Assembly: GCA_963825565.1 (NCBI GenBank)
Contig: CAWGTW010000004.1
Location: 496,001 to 560,000, forward strand
Direction of reading: 5' to 3'
Length of the DNA: 64,000 bases
Source of the DNA: JBFGCT01 sp963825565
GTDB taxonomy: Bacteria; Actinomycetota; Acidimicrobiia; Acidimicrobiales; Ilumatobacteraceae
A program made the translations under genes and the position numbers. The notes below the pieces were generated by a model. The model saw only the letters and a program-made list of their open reading frames with translations. It ran no database searches and was not told the origin of the DNA. Shown here one piece after another: positions 51,700 through 61,500 of this stretch (within the stretch, counting starts at the first letter, position 1; each line of letters begins with the position of its first letter).

Positions 51700-53464
51700 A
51701 TGGTCGACCTTCACCTCACCGTCGATCGATCGACCGCCGCCGAACGGGCGGCGGTCGACGCCGTGATCGGGGTCGGTGACGCGGTCGTCGTGCGCGAGAC
51801 CGAGCGCCTCGTGCGAGGTGGAACCGCGCGGCGCCACGGGCAGCGCCACCTGCTGCTGCCCGGGCTGCACGCCCTGCAGCGAGAGATCGGCTGGATCAGC
51901 CCCGGGGGGCTCAACCACCTGTGCGACCTCCTGCAGGTGCCACCCGCAGAGGCCTACGGGGTGGCGACGTTCTACGACCTCTTCCGGACCGACGACCCGG
52001 GCCACGCGTCGTCGGTGGTCCACGTCTGCGTCGACACCGCCTGCCGCGTGCGCGGCGGGCAGGCGCTCGCCGCCGAGCTCGAGGGGGAGGGTCGCCCGGT
52101 CCACCGTGGGCCGTGCCTGGGGCAGTGCGAGCGGGCCCCCGCCCGGTTCGTCCAGGGTCGTGCCGAGCCCGACCACGTACCGGCCGACGAGCCGACGATC
52201 GCCGAGCCCGGCTCGTACCGGTTGCCCCAGTACGGATCCCCCGAGCTCCGCCTGCTGCGCCGCATCGGGCGCGCCGACCCGACCTCGCTCGAGTCCTATC
52301 GCGAGCACGGCGGCTACACCGCGCTCGGCGACCGCGCTGCGGCTCGGAGCGGACGCGGTGATCGAGGAGATCCGGTCCGCCGGGCTGTCCGGTCGGGGTG
52401 GCGCCGCGTTCCCGACGGCGGTCAAGTGGCGTGGCGTCGCCGACCAGCCGGCAGGCCCGAAACACGTCGTCGCCAACGCCGACGAATCCGAGCCGGGCAC
52501 GTTCAAGGACCGGATCGTGATGGAGCAGGACCCGTTCGCCGTCGTCGAGTCGCTGACGATCGCCGGCCTGACGGTCGGGGCCGAGCACGGTTGGGTCTAC
52601 GTCCGCGGCGAGTACCCGCTGGCGACCGCCCGGTTGGTCGGCGCGATCGAACAGGCGCAGGCCGCCGGCCTGCTCGGCGACGATGTCGCCGGATCGGGCC
52701 GCCGGTTCGATGTCGAGATCCGCCGCGGCGCCGGCGCCTACATCTGCGGTGAGGAGACCGCGCTGTTCAACTCGATCGAGGGCTTCCGCGGCGAGCCGCG
52801 CAACAAGCCACCGTTCCCGACGACGCACGGGCTGTTCGGTCGCCCAACCGTGGTCAACAACCCCGAGACGTTGCTCAACGTGCTCGACATCTTGGAGGCC
52901 GGCGCCGAGGAGTACCGGTCGCTCGGCACCGAAGGGTCGACCGGCCACCGGCTGTTCTGCCTGTCCGGTCACGTGGCGGTGCCAGGGCTGTACGAGGCGC
53001 CGTTCGGCATCACGCTGGGCGAGCTGATCGACCTCGCCGGCGGAGCGACCGGCACGACGCGTGCCGTCCTGCTCGGCGGCGCCGCCGGCTTCTTCGTCGG
53101 TCCGGAGCGGCTCGACCTGCGGTTGAGCATCGAGGACACGCGATCGGCGGGGGTCAGCCTCGGCTCGGGCGTCGTCACCCTGTTCGACGAGACGGTCGAC
53201 TTCGCCGACCTCGTCGCCCGCATCGCCGAGTTCTTCCGCGACGAGTCGTGCGGGCAGTGCGTCCCGTGCCGGGTCGGGACGGTGCGCCAGCACGAGGTCC
53301 TCGTCGAGATGCGCCGGACCGGAACGCTGGCGTCCGATCGCCGCACGCTGATCGACGACATCGCGGCGGCGATGGCCGACGCCTCGATCTGCGGCCTGGG
53401 CCACACCGCGGCCGGCGCGGTCCGGTCGGCGATCCGCCTCGGCCTGATCGGCGGCACGCCATGA
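51700..53464 (+). CDS. NuoEF-like fused NADH-binding subunit of formate dehydrogenase (frameshifted)
   Basis: ATG 51700 begins a NuoE-like [2Fe-2S] module: VPPAEAYGVATFYDLF, with Cys in VHVCVDTACRVRGG and CLGQCERAP. It is followed by the linker LRLLRRIGRADPTSLESYRE and GGYTAL. The frame then shifts by +1 between about 52325 and 52340. A NuoF-like module continues: SGRGGAAFPT, NADESEPGTFKDR (FMN/NAD site), GAGAYICGEETAL, and the [4Fe-4S] motif ESCGQCVPCRVGT, to 53464. Removing one base gives exactly 588 codons, so a fused EF protein with a one-base insertion is the best reading. Neither frame has a natural stop/start between the modules. It passes electrons from FdhA to NAD+. Confidence 0.82.
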
Positions 53465-53509
53465 CGCTCCGCCGTCCCTCCGTGGCGGGGGATGGGCGGG
53501 GAAATCTGG

Positions 53510-53546
53510 GTGACCGAACGGGTCCGAATCGCGCGTGTTCGGTCAC
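53510..53546. repeat. Third copy of the TTCGGTCAC palindrome, between nuoEF-like and fdhA N-part
   Basis: GTGACCGAAC (53510-53519) and GTTCGGTCAC (53537-53546) form a perfect 10-base stem with a 17-base loop. The arms match those of the repeats at 48337-48436; the loop sequence differs. It ends seven bases before the Shine-Dalgarno sequence of the next gene and could act as an attenuating or stabilising hairpin. Confidence 0.8.
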
Positions 53547-53564
53547 ACAAACGGGGAGGGTGAG

Positions 53565-54407
53565 ATGACGGACGACGCGGTGGCGGTGACGGTCGACGGG
53601 CGGGAGGTCGAGGTGCCGGTCGGCTCGACGATCCTCGACGCCTGCGAAGCGTCGGGGATCGACACGCCGACGATCTGCTTCGCCGAGAACCTGACCCCGG
53701 TCAACGCCTGCCGAGTGTGCGTCGTCGAGCTCGAAGGCTCCCGCACGCTGGTGCCGGCGTGCTCGCGGCCCGCCGAGGTGGGGATGGTCGTCCGTACCGA
53801 CTCCGAGCGGGTGCGCCACAGCCGACGGATGGTGCTCGAGTTCCTCGGCACCAGCGTCGACCTGACGCAGGCGCCGCACCTCGCGGACTGGTCGCAGCGC
53901 TACGGCGCCGACCTCGGGCGCTACCCGGCCGGCCACGAGCGGATCGACGAGCCGGTCAAGGTCCAGGACCGCCTGTACGTCCGCGACTACGACAAGTGCG
54001 TCCTCTGCTACAAGTGCGTCGAGGCGTGCGGCGACGACGCGCAACACACGTTCGCCATCGCCGTCGCCGGCCGCGGGTTCGACAGCCGGATCTCGACCGA
54101 GTTCGACGTCACCCTCCCCGATTCGGCGTGCGTCTACTGCGGGAACTGCATCGGCGTCTGCCCGACCAACGCCCTGCAGTTCACCACCGAGTTCGAGCTG
54201 CGCGCCGCAGGGGAATGGAAGCCCGAAGAGCAGACCGTGACGACGACGGTGTGCTCGTACTGCGGGGTCGGCTGCAACCTCGAGCTCCACGTCCAGGACA
54301 ACGAGATCGTCAAGGTCACCTCGCCCGCCGACCACGAGGTGACCAGCGGCCATCTGTGCGTCAAGGGCCGCTTCGGCTGGGCCTACGTCGCCGGCGCCGA
54401 CACGTGA
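53565..54407 (+). CDS. fdhA: Formate dehydrogenase alpha subunit, N-terminal Fe-S part (split fdhA)
   Basis: GGGAGGG lies five bases before ATG 53565. The 280-residue protein starts with a [2Fe-2S] domain (CFAENLTPVNACRVCVVELE, then a fourth Cys in VPACSR). It continues with a NuoG-like His/Cys region and two [4Fe-4S] ferredoxin motifs (CVLCYKCVEAC, CVYCGNCIGVCPTNAL). It ends with the first [4Fe-4S] segment of the molybdopterin oxidoreductase domain (CSYCGVGCNLEL and HLCVKGRFGWAYV). In intact FdhA proteins the chain continues directly with RLTTPL; here a stop comes after AGADT, and that continuation is found at 49715. So this is the N-terminal third of a split, permuted subunit. Confidence 0.88.
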   Translation: MTDDAVAVTVDGREVEVPVGSTILDACEASGIDTPTICFAENLTPVNACRVCVVELEGSRTLVPACSRPAEVGMVVRTDSERVRHSRRMVLEFLGTSVDLTQAPHLADWSQRYGADLGRYPAGHERIDEPVKVQDRLYVRDYDKCVLCYKCVEACGDDAQHTFAIAVAGRGFDSRISTEFDVTLPDSACVYCGNCIGVCPTNALQFTTEFELRAAGEWKPEEQTVTTTVCSYCGVGCNLELHVQDNEIVKVTSPADHEVTSGHLCVKGRFGWAYVAGADT

Positions 54408-54490
54408 CCGCCTGACGCCCGACCACCGCCATCGCGAACGGCGTGGTCCGAGTCCACGTGTTGCGAGTTCACCGGCCAGACTTGGCCGCG

Positions 54491-55726
54491 ATGGACTTCG
54501 ACCTGCCGCCCGACGACCACTCGGCACGCAAGGCCGTCAGGGACTGGATCGCCGAGCACCCGGACCCGACCGGCAAGGAGCTGGCCGAGGCCGGGTACGT
54601 CGTGCCGCACTGGCCGCCGCCGTGGGGGCTGGACGCCGGCCCGCTCGAGCAGCTGGCGATCGACGACGAGTTGCACGCCGCGGGCATCAGGCGGCCGAAC
54701 AACCAGATCGGCATCGGCTGGGCGGCCCCGACGATCTTCCTCGCCGGGACGCCCGAGCAACACGAGCGGTACCTGCCGAAAATCTTCAGCGGCGAGGAGT
54801 TCTGGTGCCAGCTCTTCTCCGAGCCGGACGCCGGGTCCGACCTCGCCAACCTCGCCACCCGGGCGGTCCGCGATGGCGACGAGTACGTGATCAACGGGTC
54901 GAAGATCTGGTCGAGCGGGGCGCACCACGCCCAGCTCGGCATCCTGATCGCCCGCACCGACCCCGACCTCCCCAAGCACAAGGGCATCTCCTACTTCGTC
55001 TGCCCGATGGATGCCCCTGGGTTGTCGATGAGCCCGATCGTCGACATGACGACCGCCCACTCGTTCAACCAGGTGTTCTTCGACAACGTCCGGATCCCGG
55101 CAACGATGCGGATCGGCGCCGAGGGTGACGGCTGGCGGCTCGCCAAGGTCACGCTCTCCAACGAGCGGGTATCGCTGTCGTCCGCAGGGTCGATGTGGGG
55201 CGTCGGCCCGTCGGCGGAGCAGTTGCTCGACCTCGTCCGCGCGTCCGGCGGGCTCACCGATCCGATCCTGCGCGACCGGGCCGCCGCCGTGCACATCGAG
55301 GCCGAGCTCCTCCGCCTCAACCGGATGCGCAGCCTCAGCGCCACGCTCCAGGGCAAGACCCCAGGGGCGGAGGCGTCGATCCAGAAGATCATGGCCGACG
55401 ACCACGGCCAGCACGTGCTCGCGCTCGCCAAGGACCTCGCCGGCGCGAACGGCATGTTGACCGGTTCGGGGCCGGCGGGGGAGGTCCCGCTGGCGATGCG
55501 CGGCGGACCGACCGAGGTCAACTTCGGCCGGGGTCCCGACAGCCAGTTCCCCGACGTCGACCCGATCTGGCACTACGGCTACCTGTTCCACCCGGCGCTG
55601 ACCCTCGGGGGCGGTACGTTCGCCGTCCAGCGCAACATCGTCGCCGAGCAGGTGCTCGGGCTGCCGCGGGAGCCCAACGTCGAGCGGGGGATGACGTGGT
55701 CCGAGGCGCGCCGGCGGACCGTCTGA
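54491..55726 (+). CDS. Acyl-CoA dehydrogenase family protein
   Basis: From ATG 54491 the 411-residue protein has the acyl-CoA dehydrogenase fold: IGWAAPTIFLAGTPEQHERY, FWCQLFSEPDAGSDLANLAT (flavin/substrate loop), YVINGSKIWSSGAHHAQLGI, and FNQVFFDNVRIPATMRIGAE. The C-terminal helix bundle ends GGTFAVQRNIVAEQVLGLPR. It oxidises an acyl-CoA to the 2-enoyl-CoA with electrons going to ETF. Chain length or branched substrate cannot be told. It follows the formate dehydrogenase genes by 83 bases but is probably functionally separate. Confidence 0.9.
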   Translation: MDFDLPPDDHSARKAVRDWIAEHPDPTGKELAEAGYVVPHWPPPWGLDAGPLEQLAIDDELHAAGIRRPNNQIGIGWAAPTIFLAGTPEQHERYLPKIFSGEEFWCQLFSEPDAGSDLANLATRAVRDGDEYVINGSKIWSSGAHHAQLGILIARTDPDLPKHKGISYFVCPMDAPGLSMSPIVDMTTAHSFNQVFFDNVRIPATMRIGAEGDGWRLAKVTLSNERVSLSSAGSMWGVGPSAEQLLDLVRASGGLTDPILRDRAAAVHIEAELLRLNRMRSLSATLQGKTPGAEASIQKIMADDHGQHVLALAKDLAGANGMLTGSGPAGEVPLAMRGGPTEVNFGRGPDSQFPDVDPIWHYGYLFHPALTLGGGTFAVQRNIVAEQVLGLPREPNVERGMTWSEARRRTV

Positions 55727-55760
55727 CCGTTCGGCGGCCCGGGGGCTACTGTTGCCCGCC

Positions 55761-56510
55761 GTGAGCGCCACGACGGAGGAACGGCTGGGATTCGGGATCG
55801 ACATCGGCGGCACCGGGATGAAGGCCGCGGTCGTCGATCTCGGCACCGGCGAGCTGCGCTCCGATCGCTACCGGATCGACACGCCCCAGCCGGCGACGCC
55901 CGACGCGATGGCCGAGGTGCTGCGCGAGTTGATCCGCCATCACGGCTGGAACGGGTCGGTCGGTTGCGCGTTCCCGGCGGTCGTGCGCGAGGGCGTGGTC
56001 GGGTCGGCGGCCAACATCGACAAGTCCTGGATCGACGTCGATGCCGATGCCCTGTTCTCGGCGGCGAGCGGACTCGATGTGCACATGATCAACGATGCCG
56101 ACGCGGCAGGTGTGGCCGAGATGCGCTTCGGCGCGGGGAGCGGCCGCTCGGGTGTCGTGATGATGCTGACGTTCGGAACGGGCATCGGCTCGGGCCTGTT
56201 CACCGACGGGGTACTCGTGCCGAACACCGAGCTCGGCCACCTCGAGCTCGACGGGTTCGACGCGGAGAGCAGGGCGGCCGCCAGTGCCCGCGAGCGCGAG
56301 GGGCTGAGCTGGAAGGAGTGGGCCGGCCGGGTCGAGCACTACCTGCGCCACGTCGAGGCGTTGTTCTCCCCGTCGCTGTTCATCGTTGGTGGCGGGGCGA
56401 GCAAGAAGCCCGATCGATGGCTGCCGAGGATCGACATCGCCACCGAGATCGTGCCGGCTCAGATGGCGAACAACGCCGGCATCGTCGGGGCCGCGCTCAT
56501 TTCCCCATGA
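55761..56510 (+). CDS. ppgK: Polyphosphate glucokinase (ROK family)
   Basis: The 249-residue protein has FGIDIGGTGMKAAVVDLGTG (phosphate loop), FPAVVREGVVGSAANIDKSW, the catalytic Asp in MINDADAAGVAEMRFGAG, LTFGTGIGSGLFTDG and PNTELGHLELDG. This is the short ROK architecture without the CXC zinc motif, typical of actinobacterial polyphosphate-glucose phosphotransferases (EC 2.7.1.63), which phosphorylate glucose with polyP or ATP. TACTGT (55747-55752) just upstream of GTG 55761 suggests a leaderless transcript; TTG 55752 is an alternative start. The 3' end overlaps the convergent antiporter gene by 14 bases. Confidence 0.9.
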   Translation: MSATTEERLGFGIDIGGTGMKAAVVDLGTGELRSDRYRIDTPQPATPDAMAEVLRELIRHHGWNGSVGCAFPAVVREGVVGSAANIDKSWIDVDADALFSAASGLDVHMINDADAAGVAEMRFGAGSGRSGVVMMLTFGTGIGSGLFTDGVLVPNTELGHLELDGFDAESRAAASAREREGLSWKEWAGRVEHYLRHVEALFSPSLFIVGGGASKKPDRWLPRIDIATEIVPAQMANNAGIVGAALISP

Positions 56511-57633
56511 CCCGTTCTGCCGCCAGGCTGGCCAGCCGTTCGCGTTCGGCCCGGTGGGTTCGGTACCAGATCACACCCATCGTGATCGCGGTGAGCGGGA
56601 TCACGAGGAACAGCACGATCGTGCTGTAGGAGTCCCGCCCGCTGTACCCGCCGGCGTCGACGACGAGCCAGCCGATGTAGAGCAGGTAGAACGCGAAGAA
56701 GACGATGCCCTCCCAGCGTTGCAGCACGTTGCCGACCACGAAGATCGGCAGGCAGGCGACGGCGACGGCGATCATCACCGGCAGGTCGACCTGCAGCGCC
56801 GAGTCGGGGATCGGCAGCGCCGTCGGCGACACGGTGGCGGTGATGCCGAGGACGGCGAGCAGGTTGAACAGGTTCGACCCGATCGCGTTGCCGACGGCGA
56901 GGTCGCGCTGCCCGCGCATGGCGGCGACGATCGTGGTGGCGACCTCGGGGAGCGACGTCCCGACGGCGACGACGGTGAGCCCGATCAGCAGGTCGCTCAC
57001 ACCGAGGTCGGTGGCGATATCGCTGGCGCCGGTGACCAGGCCCTGCGCGCCGAGCACGAGGCAGCCGAGACCGCCGGTGAGCACCATCGCGTCGAACCAG
57101 GCGGAGTGGGCGTGGAGCTTGTCGGGCGCGAGGGCTTCTTCGTACTCGAGCTCGACGGCGGTGATCGTGCCCCGCCGCGCGGCGACGACGGTCCACGACA
57201 CGTAGACGATCAGCCCGGCGACCAGTATGAGGCCCTCGCTTCGTCCGAGATCGCCGTCGAGGGCGAACAGCAGGAACAGGACCGATGCGCCGATCATCAG
57301 CGGCACGTCGATCCGCACGATCCGCTGGTGGACGACGAGCGCTCCGCCGACCGTTGCGGCCAGTCCCAGCGCGAGCAGGACGTTCGCGATGTTCGAGCCG
57401 ATCACGTTGCCGATGGCGATCGAACCGGCATCGTCGTTGCCCCGGAGCACGTCGCCGACGCTGACGGCGAGCTCGGGTGCGCTCGTGCCGAAGGCGACGA
57501 CGGTCAGGCCGATCACGACATTGGAGAGGCCGGTCCGGGCCGCGAGGCGGGCCGCGCCGCGCACCAGCCACTCGGCGCCGATGACGAGGAGCACGATTCC
57601 CACCAGCACGGAAACGACGGCGATCGGGCTCAT
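56497..57633 (-). CDS. Calcium/sodium antiporter (CaCA family, YrbG-like)
   Basis: From ATG 57633 the 378-residue protein shows the two inverted alpha-repeats of CaCA exchangers: VVIGLTVVAFGTSAPELAVS with IAIGNVIGSNIANVLLALG, and LLIGLTVVAVGTSLPEVATT with LAVGNAIGSNLFNLLAVLG. About ten membrane helices and a short cytoplasmic loop in the middle (YEEALAPDKLHAHS) are present. It exchanges Ca2+ (or another cation) for Na+ or H+. Upstream composition is noncoding, so the ATG just before MSPIAVVSVLVGIVLL is chosen; no clear ribosome site is seen. It may be cotranscribed with the yihY-like gene, which ends 14 bases upstream. Confidence 0.9.
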   Translation of the reverse strand: MSPIAVVSVLVGIVLLVIGAEWLVRGAARLAARTGLSNVVIGLTVVAFGTSAPELAVSVGDVLRGNDDAGSIAIGNVIGSNIANVLLALGLAATVGGALVVHQRIVRIDVPLMIGASVLFLLFALDGDLGRSEGLILVAGLIVYVSWTVVAARRGTITAVELEYEEALAPDKLHAHSAWFDAMVLTGGLGCLVLGAQGLVTGASDIATDLGVSDLLIGLTVVAVGTSLPEVATTIVAAMRGQRDLAVGNAIGSNLFNLLAVLGITATVSPTALPIPDSALQVDLPVMIAVAVACLPIFVVGNVLQRWEGIVFFAFYLLYIGWLVVDAGGYSGRDSYSTIVLFLVIPLTAITMGVIWYRTHRAERERLASLAAERVMGK

Positions 57634-57647
57634 GTTGTTGGAGGAGG

Positions 57648-58549
57648 TTACGGCTGCCCGCCGGTGCCACCACCACGGTGGGTTCGAGCCGCGCGGTCGG
57701 AGAGTCGCGAGCGCCATGCCGTGTTCTCGCCGATCACCCCGGCGCGATCGGCGATGATCTCGTTGAGCTCGCCGCCGATCAGGAGCACGAGGCAGACCAC
57801 CCAGAACCACGTCATCCCGAGCAGCAGCGCGCCCGCGATCCCGACGATCTCGTTGCCGCCGCCGGCGATCCGGACGTACCAGCCGTACCCGACCGAGACG
57901 ACGAGCCAGCCGACAGCGCTCAGCACTGCACCGGGGACGTCGTACCGCCAGGGCGTGTGGTGGTTGGGTCCGAGGTGAAAAGGGTCGCCGCCCAGACGAC
58001 GAGGACGACCAGGGCCACCGCGACCCGCAGCACCACCGGCACGCCGACCGACCGCGACCAGGTCCACAGGACCGTCGAGACCGCGACGGTGCCGAGCGTG
58101 CCCAGGGCGAGTCCGAGCGAGGCCAGGCGGAGCCGGAGGAACCCGCGCGATTCCTCGACGTCGTATACCGCGTCGAGCGCCCGGATCAGCCCGGCGAAGC
58201 CGCGGGTGATCGTGATCACGGCGAGCAGCACCGAGATCGAGAACAGGCCGGCCTTGTTCTGGTCGAAGACGCCGTCGATCGCCGCCCGCAACTCGTCGGC
58301 CTCGCTGGTGAACACCCGATCGACGAACTCGAGCGTGACCCGCCGCAGCTCGGCGGTCAGCTCGTCGCCGGCCAGGGAGAGCGCGGCCAGGCCGGCGAGG
58401 AGTGCGGCCGGCAGGCTGAGCAGCAACCAGAACGCGACGCTGGCGGCGGCGTCGACCGCCCCGTCGTCGTGTAGCTCACCGACGACCTCGCGCACCGTGC
58501 CGACGAACCGCTTCCGGCGCGTCGGGGTGGTCGTTTCGCCGGGGTTCAT
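57648..58549 (-). CDS. YihY/BrkB-family membrane protein (frameshifted)
   Basis: The first ~190 residues from ATG 58549 read as the YihY family: ELHDDGAVDAAASVAFWLLL, ITITRGFAGLIRALDAVYDV and a run of membrane helices to VVWAATLF. The continuation HLGPNHHTPWRYDVPGAVLS, then VVCLVLLIGGELNEI, is in the next frame. One A is apparently missing from the plus-strand AAAA at 57978-57981: restoring it gives ATLFHLGPN and exactly 301 codons. It is a six-helix inner-membrane protein of unclear function. As sequenced, the product would be truncated in its fifth helix. Confidence 0.82.
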
Positions 58550-58595
58550 CCGGCGCCGGAGTGTAGGCGGGCACTCCGCCGACCGCGCCGGACGC

Positions 58596-61500
58596 TCAGC
58601 GCCGGGCGATCCGGCGGGCCAGCTCGGCGCGGTACTCGGCCGCCCGGCGCAGCTTGAGGTGCTCGTACCCGCGCACTCGATCGGGCAGCTCGGCGATCAC
58701 CGTCGACTCGGGCAGGTTCGCGGTGTCCAACCCGCGGCACAGTCGCTCGACCGCGTCGATGTACTCGGGGATCATCGCCCGCTCGACGCTGCGGACCTCG
58801 GCCCAGCGGAACGGATCGGCGAGCGTGCCGCGCACCCGCCTCGACGCCCGCAGGGCGCGTAGCGCCGGTGCCGCGCTGCGGCGCAAGCGGAGCTTGCGTT
58901 CGAGGCCGAGCGACCGCAGCATCGGGGGGTGGAGGAGGTAGGTCACAGCGGTGCCCGCCCCGCCGACGGCCTGGTACCCCCGCATCGCTTCGTCGGCGAG
59001 CAGGAGCCGGGCGACCTCGTATTCGTCCTTGTAGGCCATCAGCTTGAACAGGTTGCGGGCCACTGCGGCGGCGAAGGCGGTCGACTCCGGGTCGGCGCGG
59101 CGCTCCGCCCCGCGCGCCGTGTCGACCACCGATCGGAACCGTCGCGGCGTACGAAGCCGACTGGTACTCGACCAGTTCGTCGGCCAAGCGGTCGACCAAT
59201 TCGTCGAGCGTCTCCGGCGGGGTGGTCGGCGCCAAGCCGGCCGCCCGTTCGACCGCTTCGCGATCGTCGACCCAGGCCCGTCCCCACGTGAACGCGGCGA
59301 TGTTCTTGCGAACCGCGACGCCGTTGAGCTCGATCGCCCGTTGCACGTCGTCGACCGGGATCGGTACCGCCCCCGACTGCACCGCCGCACCGAGCAAGAG
59401 CACGTTGGCGGTCGTCGTCGATCCGAGCAGGCCGTCGGCGAGCCCCGCCGCGTCGAGGAACCGGTTGTCGGCCACGCGGCTGACCTGGCCGACGCGCTCG
59501 ATCAGCGAGGCGCCGGTCGGCAGCGCCAGACCCGGGTCGGTCACCATCGCCCCGGTGGGGACGGCATCGGTCGAGGCGATCACGACCGTCCGCTCGGGTT
59601 GGGCGCCCAGCAGGTTCGAGTCGCTGGCGCCGACCAGGAGGTCGAACGCGAGGATGCTGTCGACGCCGGCTGCGCTGGCGTGGTTCGTCGCCGGTGCGGT
59701 CGCGGTGGCGATGCGGACGTCGCTGACGACCGGACCCGCCTTCTGCGAGAGCCCGGTCTGGTCGAGTCCGCGCACCTGCCGGCCGGCGAGCATCGCCGCG
59801 GTCCCGAGGATCTGGCTGACCGTGACCACGCCGGTCCCACCGATCCCGGTGAAGCGGACCGTGAACTCGTCGGGGTCGACCAGCGGTGCGTGTGGATCGT
59901 CGACGAGGGTCGGCGGGTCCGGCAGCTGCCGATCATCGGCGGTCGAGGGATCGACCGTGACGGTGGCGAACGCCGGGCAGTCGCCCTGCATGCACGACAG
60001 GTCGAAGTTGCAGCTCGTCTGGTCGATGCGGGTCTTGCGCCCGTACGGCGTGTCGATCGGCTGCACCGAGAGACAGTTGCTCTTGTCGCCGCAGTCACCG
60101 CACCCCTCGCAGACCCGCTCGTTGATCACCACCCGGAAGCCCGGCACCGGGACGTTGCCGCGCGAACGACCCCGCCGCTTCTCCGCCGCGCACTCCTGGT
60201 CGTGGATCAGTACGGTCACGCCGGGGATCGCGGCGAGCGCCCGCTGGGCGTCGCCGAGACGGCTGCGATCCCAGATGTCGACGCCGGCCGGGAAGTCGTT
60301 GGGGTCGTGGCGATCGGGGTCGTCGCTGGTCACGATCACCCGCTGCACCCCTTCGAGGAGCAGGACCTTGGCCACGTCGTGCACCGGCATCTGTCCCTGC
60401 GGGTCCTGGCCGCCGGTCATCGCCACCGTGCCGTTGTAGAGCAGCTTGTAGGTGATGTCGACGCCGGCGGCGACCGTGGCCCGGATCGCCAGCGATCCGG
60501 AGTGGAAGTACGTCCCGTCGCCGAGGTTCTGAACCAGATGGTCGCGCTCGACGAACGGCGAGATCCCGATCCACTGTGCCCCCTCACCGCCCATCTGGGT
60601 GAGGCCGACGACGTCGCCGACGCGATCGGGATCCATCATCGCGACCATCGCGTGGCAGCCGATACCGCCGCCGACGAGTGTGCCCGGCTCGGCGCGGGTG
60701 CTCGCGTTGTGCGGGCAGCCCGAGCAGTAGAACGGCGTGCGGTTGACGGTCAGCGCGATCCGCGGACGCGGCGGCTCGACGATCTCGTCGAGCGGGCGGA
60801 GGCGGTCGGCCAGCCGCCGCCGAAGCCGGGCGTGGAGCGGCGCGAGGAGCTTGTCGACGTCGAGCATCCCGTCGCCGCGCACGAGGGTGACGCCGTACTC
60901 GTCGTGCCGCCCGACGACTCGTGGGTGGTGGGAGCCGTCGTACAGCGCGCCCTTGACCAGGCCTTCCAGCGTCGGGTTCTTCTCCTCGACGACGAGCACC
61001 TCCTCGAGCCCGGACCCGAACTCGCGCACCTGCTCGGGGTCGAGGGGGACGGGCATGAGCAGCTGGAACAGCCGGACCCCCGCCGATCGCAGGTCGTCGT
61101 CTGACCGGAAGCCCAGCACCGACAGCGCCTCGCGCAGCTCGTGGTACGTGTGGCCGCAGGCGGCGATGCCGATCCAGTCGTCGTCGGTGCGCACGACGAC
61201 CCGGTTCAGCTGGTTGTCGACGCCGTAGCGGCGGGCGAGCACCGAGCGAACCTCCTGGAACTCGCGCTCCATGTCGAGCGTGTACGGCGTGAGCAACCGG
61301 CCGTTCGGGACCGGTTGGAACGGCTTGCCATCGACCTCGACCACCGGGGCGGACGGCCGCACGCGGTCGGGGTGCACGTCGACCGTGCCCGTCCCGTCGG
61401 CGACGGCGGTGACGAGCTTGATCCCGGCCCACAGCCCGCACGTGCGCGAGAGGGCGACCGCGTGCCGGCCGAGGTCGAGGGCCTCCTGGACGTCGCCCGG

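Noticed and set aside
52358..53464. Separate NuoF gene starting at GTG 52358
   Set aside because: It would lack the conserved residues just upstream (ALRLGADA) and has no ribosome site; a frameshift in a fused gene explains the data better, though read data are needed.
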